Counted from the stretch's first letter, positions 1 to 5,927 are shown. The stretch is DNA of 6,140 nt from Halobacteriales archaeon (GCA_020201485.1 JAIVGT010000058.1:1-6140); one strand, 5' to 3'. Translations and numbers: made by a program. Notes: generated by a model not told the origin, from the sequence alone.

Positions 1-53
1 CGCAGGGTGCGACGGAACCCCCCCTCAACGCCTCCCGGCGTGCCCTGCAAGGA

Positions 54-79
54 CGCGGCCCGCATTTCGGCGGGTCGCG
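54..79 (+). repeat. Strong hairpin: 10-bp inverted repeat with 6-base loop
   Basis: Bases 54-63 pair with 70-79 around the loop ATTTCG. Nine pairs are Watson-Crick and one (58 with 75) is G-T, which is tolerated only in RNA from the plus strand, so if the structure matters it is probably in a plus-strand transcript. No T-run follows, so it does not look like a classic archaeal or bacterial terminator. A weaker 6-bp stem (83-88 with 110-115) lies just downstream. In such GC-rich DNA a stem like this can arise by chance. Confidence 0.4.
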
Positions 80-174
80 GAGACCGCCGCCCGCCTCTGC
101 CCCCCTTATGGCGGTGCGGCACCAACTGCCCAGCCTGCGCCCTCACGGGTAAGCACTGGCAACGCCTCTGTAAA

Positions 175-187
175 AACCAATATATAC
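175..187 (+). promoter_or_regulatory. Archaeal TATA box with upstream BRE-like bases for the PhoU-like gene
   Basis: The A/T run ATATATAC around 180-187 stands out sharply in a very GC-rich setting, and the adenine-rich stretch just before it is compatible with a TFB recognition element. TATA boxes of this type lie roughly 25 bases before the transcription start, which predicts a start near 208-212 and a leader of about 10-14 bases for the gene beginning at 222. This is the best promoter in the window. Confidence 0.7.
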
Positions 188-208
188 CGCCGCCCGCGAT
201 GCAGATTC

Positions 209-212
209 GGAG
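209..212 (+). promoter_or_regulatory. Shine-Dalgarno-like GGAG before the PhoU-like gene
   Basis: GGAG ends 9 bases before the ATG at 222, an acceptable spacing for pairing with the 16S rRNA tail. It supports that ATG as the start; the ATG at 199 and the GTG at 214 are out of frame. If the TATA-predicted transcript start is right, this site lies almost at the 5' end of the mRNA. Confidence 0.45.
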
Positions 213-221
213 CGTGGCCGC

Positions 222-1289
222 ATGGAGTCGCGCAAGGTGCAGAAAGTCGGGGCCAGCACGCTGAGCGTGAGCCTGCCCAAGGATTGGGTCGAGCGGTGGG
301 GCGTGCGCAAGGGCGACGTCGTGCTCATCGACACGGTCAAGGACGGCTCCCTGCGCGTCACGAGCAGCAAGTCCGGCGAGGGCGAGCCGCGCCAGGACCA
401 GGAGTTCGTCGTCAACGCCGACCTGTGCGACGAGGCCGGCCTGCTCGGCCGCATCGTCGTGGGCAACTACGTCGTCGGACGCGACGTCATCGTCATCCGG
501 AGCAAGACGCGCCTGAAGAGCCAGCACATCGCCGAGGTGCGGGAGGCGGTGAGCAAGCTGCACGGCCTCGGCATCATGATGGAGACGCCCGAGGAGATCG
601 AGCTGCACTGCAGCGTCGACCCGACGCGCCTGCCCGTCGAGACGGGCATGAAGCAGCTCTACACCATCGGCGCGACCATCCACCGGGAAGCCATCGAGGC
701 CCTGGTGAAGGGCGACGCCGCGCTCGCGCGCGACGCCATCGCCCGCGAGAACGAGGCGGACAAGATGTACTGGCTCATCCTCCGCCTCCTCCTGATCGCG
801 CAGACGGACCCGGTGGTGGCGGAGCGCATGGGCCTGCACGAGCAGCTGCCCATCGTGGGGAACCGCCTCGTGGCCAAGGCCCTGGAGAACGTCGCCGACT
901 ACAGCGAGGCGATGGCGAAGAACGTGCTCCTCATCATCGAGGCGGGGAAGAAGCCCGACGCGCACATCGTCGACCAGTACCGCCGCGTTGGCGAAGCGAG
1001 CGGCAAGGTCGTGGCGGACGGCCTGGCCGGGCTGCTCACCTACGACGTGAAGCTCGCGAACCGCGCCATCGAGCACGGGGCGCAGGTGGAGCAGGACGCG
1101 GAACAGCTCGCGGCCGAGCTGCACACGAAGCTCAAGGACCCGGCCCTCGTCGCCGCCCTGCGCGCCATCGCCTTCAGCATGCGCCGCATCGCCGAGCACG
1201 GCAGCGAGATCGCCGTCATCGGCATCAACCGCTACCTGGAGCGGCCGAGCGCGCTGTGCAAGCCGAGCGAGCCGAAAAAGGGGGCGTGA
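222..1289 (+). CDS. AbrB-PhoU fusion protein, archaeal phosphate-uptake-type regulator
   Basis: This 355-residue protein joins a SpoVT/AbrB-type DNA-binding fold (residues about 1-47, with the hallmark pattern VGASTLSVSLPKDWV then KGD) to a helical PhoU region (about 140-340). Two PhoU-like three-helix repeats can be seen: the motifs RENEADKMYW (175-184) and LENVADYSEA (221-230) in the first part, and MRRIAEHGSEI (320-330) in the second. In the family these acidic and polar residues bind metal. The middle (about 60-135) is probably an alpha/beta linker domain. The length is normal for archaeal fusions of this type. Such proteins are thought to tie phosphate status to transcription, but no pst transporter or phosphatase gene is visible here, so the target is unknown. 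It has its own TATA box and is followed after 2 bases by a small gene that probably shares its transcript. The tail (341-355) is short, Lys-rich and probably disordered. The family assignment is firm; the physiological signal is inferred. Confidence 0.9.
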   Translation: MESRKVQKVGASTLSVSLPKDWVERWGVRKGDVVLIDTVKDGSLRVTSSKSGEGEPRQDQEFVVNADLCDEAGLLGRIVVGNYVVGRDVIVIRSKTRLKSQHIAEVREAVSKLHGLGIMMETPEEIELHCSVDPTRLPVETGMKQLYTIGATIHREAIEALVKGDAALARDAIARENEADKMYWLILRLLLIAQTDPVVAERMGLHEQLPIVGNRLVAKALENVADYSEAMAKNVLLIIEAGKKPDAHIVDQYRRVGEASGKVVADGLAGLLTYDVKLANRAIEHGAQVEQDAEQLAAELHTKLKDPALVAALRAIAFSMRRIAEHGSEIAVIGINRYLERPSALCKPSEPKKGA

Positions 1290-1291
1290 GC

Positions 1292-1486
1292 ATGTTCATC
1301 GTCGTCGCCCGCGACACGCGCCAAGGCAAGACCCTCGTCCTCGAGCACTTCGGCAGCGAGGACCAGGCCACGGAGCGCCTGGCCGCGCTCACCCAGCAGC
1401 ACTGGGACGAGGGGCACGTGCAGGTCGACGGCTTCGAGGCGGAGAGCCTGGAGCAGTTCCTGGCCGCGCACCCCGTCTACCGCTGA
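1292..1486 (+). CDS. 64-residue hypothetical protein coupled to the PhoU-like gene
   Basis: A short gene begins with ATG two bases after the stop of the AbrB-PhoU gene and ends at TGA 1484-1486. I do not recognise the family. The protein opens with a hydrophobic strand (MFIVVARD), has a likely helix around residues 22-40 (GSEDQATERLAALTQQHWDE), a second possible strand (HVQVDGFEA) and a final helix (ESLEQFLAAH) ending in PVYR. This suggests a small soluble alpha/beta fold with no signal peptide, membrane segment or cysteine. G-rich bases 1280-1284 lie 7 bases before the ATG, and the 2-base spacing favours translation by reinitiation after the PhoU-like protein. It is easy to miss because a longer spurious frame starting at 284 ends at the same stop and contains it. 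Support comes from spacing, start context and protein-like composition. It may modulate the regulator or simply be co-expressed. Confidence 0.7.
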   Translation: MFIVVARDTRQGKTLVLEHFGSEDQATERLAALTQQHWDEGHVQVDGFEAESLEQFLAAHPVYR

Positions 1487-2685
1487 CGGCGCGCCACGAG
1501 CAGCGCGGCACCGACCGCGCCCAGCGCCGCCAGGCCCTCGAAGCCGGACGTCTTCTTGCCGTCGCTGCCCGTGGGCGGCGGGAGCTGCTGCTCCTGCACG
1601 TCGCCGGGGCCGAGGCCGTGGATGGTCATCACGTCCCGCATGTTGCCGTGGCCGGCGCCGCAGAACACGATGCACAGGTAGGAGTAGTTCCCCGGCCGGT
1701 CCGCCTGGAAGTCGAGGACCACGACCTCGCCGTCGCGGATCTGCGCGTTGAGGCGCGGGTCGTAGCTCGCCAGGGAGAAGCCGTGCAGGGGCGCGGTCGG
1801 GCCCCAGTCCCACTGCACGCCGGCGGGCGTCTCGTGGGCGTGGCCGGAGTGGTCCCCGCCGCCTGGGGCGAAGCCCTCGTCGATGGTGAGCTGGAGGACG
1901 ACGTGCGTGCTGTTGTCGACCACGATGGGGCCGCCGTTGTAGCCGAACTGGAAGGCGCGCAGCGTGACCACCCGCGTGCCCGCGGGAGCGCTCTTCTTCG
2001 CGGCGTCGAAGTCGAAGCTGAAGGCGTCGTAGTGCTTCCAGCCGTCCGCCTGGTAGCCCAGCTCGTCCATGCCCGGGTACTTGAGGCGGAAGCTGATGCC
2101 GCTCGCGTTCGCGCCGCCCAGGGTGTAGGCCATGCTCGGGGCCGGGGCCAGGCTCGGGCCGAGGAAGGTGACGGTGAAGCCGAGCGTGTCGCCCGGCTTG
2201 AGGTCAAGCGGCACCTTCTGGATGAACAGGTGGATGCGGTACTCGGCGTCCTGCTGCAGCAGCAGGTCGTCGAGCTTCTGGTACGCCTCGGCGCCAGGCA
2301 CGTCGGCCCCGTTCTTCTGCAGCGCGACGCGGAACGTGCCGTTGCCGTTCTGCGCCGCCGGGTTCAGCGTCGCGGATCGCACCTTCGCGTACACGTTCAC
2401 GTTCACCGCGCTGTCCAGGGTGGTGTTGTGCGTGGCGGCGATGGTCCAGACGAGCGGCGCGGCGCTGCCCGCCGGGTCGCTCGCTGGCGCGGCGATGAGG
2501 CCGGGTTGCGGCGCGGCGAGCTGCATCGTGCCATCCGCGGTGAGGTAGAGCTGCACCGGCTGCAGGAGGGGGTCGACGGGGCCGTGCTGGTGCGACTGGC
2601 TCTCGTCCTGCGCCAGCGCTGTGCCGGACAGGGTGAGGGATGCGAGGACGAGCAGCGCGGGCAGCGCGAAGCGCATGAGGTTCAC
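1477..2685 (-). CDS. Exported, membrane-anchored cupredoxin with a CuA-type copper site
   Basis: This 402-residue protein has a Sec signal peptide (about 1-25, hydrophobic core then TALAQ), a beta-rich region of unknown type (about 40-225), a cupredoxin domain (about 238-356), a Pro/Gly/Ser/Lys linker (about 360-380) and a C-terminal hydrophobic helix followed by ARRQR. The cupredoxin carries the CuA pattern C-x3-C-x3-H-x2-M (C338, C342, H346, M349) plus the upstream ligand H301 in HGFSL. This is the ligand set of cytochrome oxidase subunit II and nitrous oxide reductase. The surrounding HGF and DRPGNYSYLC resemble the nitrous oxide reductase C-terminal domain somewhat more. It lacks the N-terminal membrane hairpin of subunit II and the catalytic propeller of NosZ. 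A His-rich insertion (H279, H282, H284) sits before H301. The tail resembles the PGF-CTERM anchor but reads SGF. The likely role is electron transfer or copper binding on the outer face of the membrane; no oxidase genes are visible nearby. The start is GTG 2685 or ATG 2676; both leave an intact signal peptide. Its 3' end overlaps the convergent small gene by 10 bases. Confidence 0.85.
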   Translation of the reverse strand: MNLMRFALPALLVLASLTLSGTALAQDESQSHQHGPVDPLLQPVQLYLTADGTMQLAAPQPGLIAAPASDPAGSAAPLVWTIAATHNTTLDSAVNVNVYAKVRSATLNPAAQNGNGTFRVALQKNGADVPGAEAYQKLDDLLLQQDAEYRIHLFIQKVPLDLKPGDTLGFTVTFLGPSLAPAPSMAYTLGGANASGISFRLKYPGMDELGYQADGWKHYDAFSFDFDAAKKSAPAGTRVVTLRAFQFGYNGGPIVVDNSTHVVLQLTIDEGFAPGGGDHSGHAHETPAGVQWDWGPTAPLHGFSLASYDPRLNAQIRDGEVVVLDFQADRPGNYSYLCIVFCGAGHGNMRDVMTIHGLGPGDVQEQQLPPPTGSDGKKTSGFEGLAALGAVGAALLVARRQR

Positions 2686-2704
2686 GCGGCAGTGGGCCCT
2701 GCTC

Positions 2705-2720
2705 TATGAATAGTTTATGG
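2705..2720 (-). promoter_or_regulatory. TATA-like A/T patch before the CuA protein gene
   Basis: Read on the minus strand this is CATAAACTATTCATAG, the only A/T-rich stretch in the 66-base gap behind the acyl-CoA synthetase gene. Its centre lies about 27 bases before GTG 2685 and about 36 before ATG 2676. No good Shine-Dalgarno sits at normal spacing (AGGG is 12-15 bases before the GTG). This fits a separate promoter giving a leaderless or nearly leaderless mRNA rather than read-through from upstream. Confidence 0.55.
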
Positions 2721-2751
2721 CGGGGTGGAGCCGGGAGCTTGCGGAGCGCGG

Positions 2752-4686
2752 TCAGGTCACGCGCCGCACCTCGCGCAGCGCCTCCGGGTTCGCCAGGCTG
2801 CTCAGGTCCCCGGCCTCTTTGCCTTGCGCCGCGGCGCGCACCGCCCGCCGGAGGATCTTCGCGTTCCGCGTGCGCGGCAGGTCCTTGACGAAGTGCACGC
2901 CCTTCGGCCGGAACGGCTTGCCCAGGGACTTCTCCACGGCATCGGCCAGGCGCGCCGCGAGCTGCTCGCTCGCCTCGGCGTGGGGTCGCAGGATGGCCCA
3001 GCAGTGCACGACCTCGCCCTTCGTGGCATCCGGGATGCCCACGGCGGCGCACTCCGCGACCAGGCCCGTGTCCACGAGGATGCTCTCCACCTCGGCCGGG
3101 CCGACGCGCTTGCCGGCGATCTTGATGGTGTCGTCGCTCCGGCCGTGGAGGAACCACTGCCCGTCGGCGTCCACGCTGGCGAAGTCACCGTGGTACCACA
3201 GCCCGGGGAAACGCGACCAGTACGTTGCCAGGTAGCGCTCCGGGTCCTTCCACAGGCCGCGCGTCATGCCCGGCCACGGCTCGCGGCACACCAGTTCGCC
3301 CACCTGGCCTTGGGGGACGGGCTGGCCCTCCTCGTCCACGATGTCCACGGCCATGCCGAGCGCCGGATGGCCGAGCGAGCACGGCTTCAGCGCGCTCGCC
3401 GGCGTCGGGCTGAGGAAGCACGCTCCGACCTCCGTGCCGCCGCTGAGGTTGATGATGGGGGCCTTGCGCTGCCCGACGGTCTCGAACAGCCAGCGCCACG
3501 GCTCCGGGTTCCAAGGCTCGCCCGTGCTGCCGAAGCTGCGCAGCGAGGACAGGTCGTGCTTCGCCGGCCACGCGTCGCCGTGCTTCATCAGGGAGCGGAT
3601 GAGCGTGGGGCTCACGCCGAGGATGCTGACGTTGTGCTTCGCCACGACCTGCCACAAGCGGCCCGGGTCGGGCCAATCGGGCGAGCCCTCGTAGAGCAGG
3701 ATGGTGCCGCCGAGCGCGAGCCCTCCGACCACGAGCCACGGCCCCATGATCCATCCCATGTCGGTGAGCCAGCACAGCACGTCGTCGTCGTGCACGTCGG
3801 TCTGGTGCCAGACCTCCTGGGCGATCTTCACGAGGAAACCCGCGTGGACGTGCACGCTGCCCTTCGGCCGGCCGGTCGTGCCGCTGGTGTAGATGACCAT
3901 CCACGGGTGCTCGCTGTCGAACGGCTCGGTGAGCATGCGCACCGGCTGGTCCTTCACGGCCTGCTCCCAGTCCTCGTCGCGCCCGGCCTGCATGGCCACG
4001 GGCGCGCCGGTCCGCCGCAGCACGAGGACGCGCGTGCACGTGGGCACGCCGCGCAGGGCTTCGTCGGCGACCGGCTTCATCGCCACGGGCTGCCCGCGGC
4101 GGAGCGTGCCGTCGCACGTGAGCAGGAGCTTCGCGTCGCAATCGCCGAGCCGCTTCGCGATGGCCTCCGCCCCGAAGCCGCTGAACAACGGCACGAACAA
4201 CGCGCCGAGCTTGGCGATGGCGAGCAATGCGCACGCCGTCTCCGGGAGCATGGGCAGGTGCACGCCGACCGCGTCCCCGGGGCCGATGCCGCGCTGCCGC
4301 AGCGCGCCGGCGAGCTGGTTCACGTTGCGCTGCAGGTCGGCATAGGTCCAGCGGCGCGTGTCGCCGTCCTCGCCTTCCCAGGCGAGCGCGACCTTGTCCG
4401 GCTTCAGCTTCGCCCAGCGGTCCACGCAGTTCGCCGTGAGGTTGGTCTTGCCGCCTACGAACCACTGGGCCCAGGGCTTGCCTCGCGAGGTGTCGAGGAC
4501 GTGCGTGTAGGGCTCGGCCCAGAAGAAGCCGAGGTCCTGCTCGACCGCGCGCCAGAACCATTCCGGCTCGGCCTGGCTGCGCGCGACGAGCTCCGGGAGC
4601 GTGGCGATGCCGTGGCGCTTCATGAACTGCGTCACGTTCGCGCGCGCCACCCGCTCCGGCGGCGGGACCCAGGCCAGCTCGCTCAT
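2752..4686 (-). CDS. AMP-forming acetyl/acyl-CoA synthetase
   Basis: This 644-residue cytosolic enzyme of the ANL superfamily activates a carboxylic acid with ATP to an acyl-adenylate and transfers it to CoA. An acetyl-CoA-synthetase-like N-terminal region covers about 31-95. The P-loop YTSGTTGRPKG is at 266-276, the A5 motif SGGTEVG at 415-421, and YHGD (498-501) with HGRSDDTIKIAGKRVGPAE (514-532) forms the hinge and CoA region. The catalytic lysine is K610 in LPRTRNAKILRR (603-614). Length and domains are complete. True acetyl-CoA synthetases have WWQTE at the A5 site, where the second Trp closes the acyl pocket. Here it reads SGGTE, as I recall from acetoacetyl-CoA synthetases and plant AAE17/18-type enzymes, so acetate should not be assumed to be the substrate. 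The start ATG has no Shine-Dalgarno, but an A/T patch lies 25-34 bases upstream, which suits a leaderless mRNA. It is divergent from the NAD kinase gene and lies 66 bases upstream of the CuA gene. Confidence 0.92.
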   Translation of the reverse strand: MSELAWVPPPERVARANVTQFMKRHGIATLPELVARSQAEPEWFWRAVEQDLGFFWAEPYTHVLDTSRGKPWAQWFVGGKTNLTANCVDRWAKLKPDKVALAWEGEDGDTRRWTYADLQRNVNQLAGALRQRGIGPGDAVGVHLPMLPETACALLAIAKLGALFVPLFSGFGAEAIAKRLGDCDAKLLLTCDGTLRRGQPVAMKPVADEALRGVPTCTRVLVLRRTGAPVAMQAGRDEDWEQAVKDQPVRMLTEPFDSEHPWMVIYTSGTTGRPKGSVHVHAGFLVKIAQEVWHQTDVHDDDVLCWLTDMGWIMGPWLVVGGLALGGTILLYEGSPDWPDPGRLWQVVAKHNVSILGVSPTLIRSLMKHGDAWPAKHDLSSLRSFGSTGEPWNPEPWRWLFETVGQRKAPIINLSGGTEVGACFLSPTPASALKPCSLGHPALGMAVDIVDEEGQPVPQGQVGELVCREPWPGMTRGLWKDPERYLATYWSRFPGLWYHGDFASVDADGQWFLHGRSDDTIKIAGKRVGPAEVESILVDTGLVAECAAVGIPDATKGEVVHCWAILRPHAEASEQLAARLADAVEKSLGKPFRPKGVHFVKDLPRTRNAKILRRAVRAAAQGKEAGDLSSLANPEALREVRRVT

Positions 4687-4710
4687 CGGGCGCGGTACGG
4701 GGCCCGCGGG

Positions 4711-4720
4711 AAAGAACGTT
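4711..4720. promoter_or_regulatory. Lone A/T-rich patch in the 71-base divergent spacer
   Basis: AAAGAACGTT is the only A/T-rich run between the synthetase start (4686, minus) and the NAD kinase start (4758, plus). It lies 25-34 bases before the synthetase ATG, the distance expected for a leaderless archaeal promoter, and 38-47 bases before the kinase GTG, which would leave a short leader. It may serve one or both genes. It is a poor TATA consensus match. Confidence 0.3.
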
Positions 4721-4757
4721 GCGTCGGCTTCATGCCCGGCCCGGCCATGCTCCGCCC

Positions 4758-5900
4758 GTGCGCATCGCGCTCGTCGTGAACCCCCTCGCCGGCCTGGGCG
4801 GCAAGGTCGGCCTCAAGGGCACGGACCACGCTGCGGACGAGGCGCTGCGCCGCGGCGCGGAGCCCACGTCGCCCGAGCGCGCCCTGCGCGCCCTGCGCCA
4901 CCTCGCGACGCGTGTGGGACGCGACCGCCTGCCCGAGCCGGATTGGCTGACCGCGGCCGGAGCGATGGGCGAGCAGCTCGCGCGCGAGGCGGGCTTCACG
5001 CGCATCCAGGTCGTGCACGCGCCCGGCCCGCGGACCGACGCGCGCGACACGCAGGCGGCCGCGCGCGCCGCGCTCGAGCTCGGTGCGCAGCTCATCCTGT
5101 TCTGCGGCGGGGACGGCACGGCGCGCGACGTCGCGAGCGCGGTGCAAGGACGCGTGCCCATCGTCGGCATCCCGGCCGGCGTGAAGATGCACAGCGCGGT
5201 CTTCGGCCAGGACCCGGAGCGCGCCGCCGACATGGTCGCGGACTTCCTCGAGGGCATCGCCGGCGAGACGGAGGCCGAGGTGCTCGACGTGGACGAGGAG
5301 GCGTACCGGCGCGGCGAATGGAGGGTGAAGCTGTTCGCGCTCGCGCGCACGCTCGACGAGCCGATGCTGCGCCAGCTCGGCAAGAGCACGCTGGAAGAGG
5401 TGAGCGACGCGGAGCAGAAGGACGAGATCGCGCAAGAGTTCGTCGAGCGCATGCGGAAGGAGCCGGAGGCCCTGTTCCTCCTCGGTCCGGGCAGCACGCT
5501 GGAGCACGTGGCGAAGGCCCTCCGCGTGCCGAAGACGCTGCTCGGATTCGACGCGCTGCGCGACGGCAAGCTCGTCGGCCAGGACCTCGACGAGCGCAGC
5601 ATGCTCGACCTCGTCGGGCCCGCCGGGGCCCCTTCCCCGGCTCGCGCGTACCTCGTCGTCAGCCCGATCGGCGCGCAAGGCTTCGTGCTCGGCCGGGGGA
5701 ACCAGCAGGCGAGCCCGGAGGTCGTGCGCCGCATCGGCCTGCCCAACCTGCTCATCGTCGCCACGCCGCAGAAGGTGCGCGCCACGCCCGAGCTGCGCGT
5801 GGACACGGGCGACCCGGCCCTCGACGCGGAACTGCGCGCCCGCTCGCACCTGCCCGTCGTCGTCGGCTGGCGCACGAGCCGGCTCCTCCCGGTCTTGTAG
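4758..5900 (+). CDS. Archaeal-type (COG3199) ATP/polyphosphate-dependent NAD kinase
   Basis: The product phosphorylates NAD to NADP, the only known route to NADP. From GTG 4758 it has 380 residues. The N-terminus RIALVVNPLAGLGGKVGLKG (2-21) is the typical opening of this family, so I prefer this GTG to the in-frame TTG at 4719, which would add 13 residues of low quality. The catalytic nucleotide-binding motif GGDGT is at 117-121, inside LILFCGGDGTARDV. PAGVKMHSAVFG (139-150), GPGST (243-247) and PIGAQGFVLGRGNQQ (303-317) are further blocks I associate with this subfamily, which is longer than ordinary bacterial NAD kinases. All key motifs are intact. The choice between ATP and polyphosphate as donor cannot be read from the sequence. 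No Shine-Dalgarno precedes the GTG. The next gene begins 66 bases downstream on the same strand. Confidence 0.88.
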   Translation: MRIALVVNPLAGLGGKVGLKGTDHAADEALRRGAEPTSPERALRALRHLATRVGRDRLPEPDWLTAAGAMGEQLAREAGFTRIQVVHAPGPRTDARDTQAAARAALELGAQLILFCGGDGTARDVASAVQGRVPIVGIPAGVKMHSAVFGQDPERAADMVADFLEGIAGETEAEVLDVDEEAYRRGEWRVKLFALARTLDEPMLRQLGKSTLEEVSDAEQKDEIAQEFVERMRKEPEALFLLGPGSTLEHVAKALRVPKTLLGFDALRDGKLVGQDLDERSMLDLVGPAGAPSPARAYLVVSPIGAQGFVLGRGNQQASPEVVRRIGLPNLLIVATPQKVRATPELRVDTGDPALDAELRARSHLPVVVGWRTSRLLPVL

Positions 5901-5927
5901 GATTCCAGGAGCAGGCCCAAGCCAACC

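Larger units (their letters stand above)
1..221. other. Non-coding leader region left of the PhoU-like gene
   Basis: No convincing gene is visible here. One plus-strand frame is open from the left edge but its translation is Arg/Pro-rich without recognisable motifs and it runs out of frame into the next gene. On the minus strand an ATG at 65 opens a frame of about 21 codons that leaves the window at the left edge; that is too short to judge and has no TATA-like patch at the expected distance. The stretch contains a strong inverted repeat (54-79), a weaker one (83-88 with 110-115) and, close to the next gene, a TATA box. It could be an intergenic region, the end of an upstream transcript or a structured RNA. 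Confidence 0.5.

Noticed and set aside
1..65. Possible minus-strand gene starting at ATG 65 and leaving the window on the left
   Set aside because: Only about 21 codons are visible, no family is recognisable and no TATA-like patch lies at the usual distance, so it cannot be supported.
7..264. An 85-codon plus-strand frame with a CGTNCPAC cysteine pair
   Set aside because: The cysteine pair hints at metal binding, but the rest is Arg/Pro-rich, the frame runs across the TATA box and into the PhoU-like gene in another frame, and it has no start context.
284..1486. A 400-codon plus-strand frame overlapping the PhoU-like gene
   Set aside because: Its first 336 codons are an Arg/Ala/Gly-rich out-of-frame reading of the AbrB-PhoU gene. 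Only its last 64 codons, from ATG 1292, look real and are annotated separately.
1618..2709. A 363-codon plus-strand frame antisense to the CuA protein gene
   Set aside because: Val/Arg/Ala-rich antisense by-product; the opposite strand encodes a signal peptide, CuA ligands and membrane anchor in good order.
2725..4779. A 684-codon open frame on the plus strand antisense to the synthetase gene
   Set aside because: It mirrors the synthetase coding frame in very GC-rich DNA, its translation is low-complexity Arg/Ala/His/Glu-rich with no domain, and the minus-strand frame carries every ANL motif.
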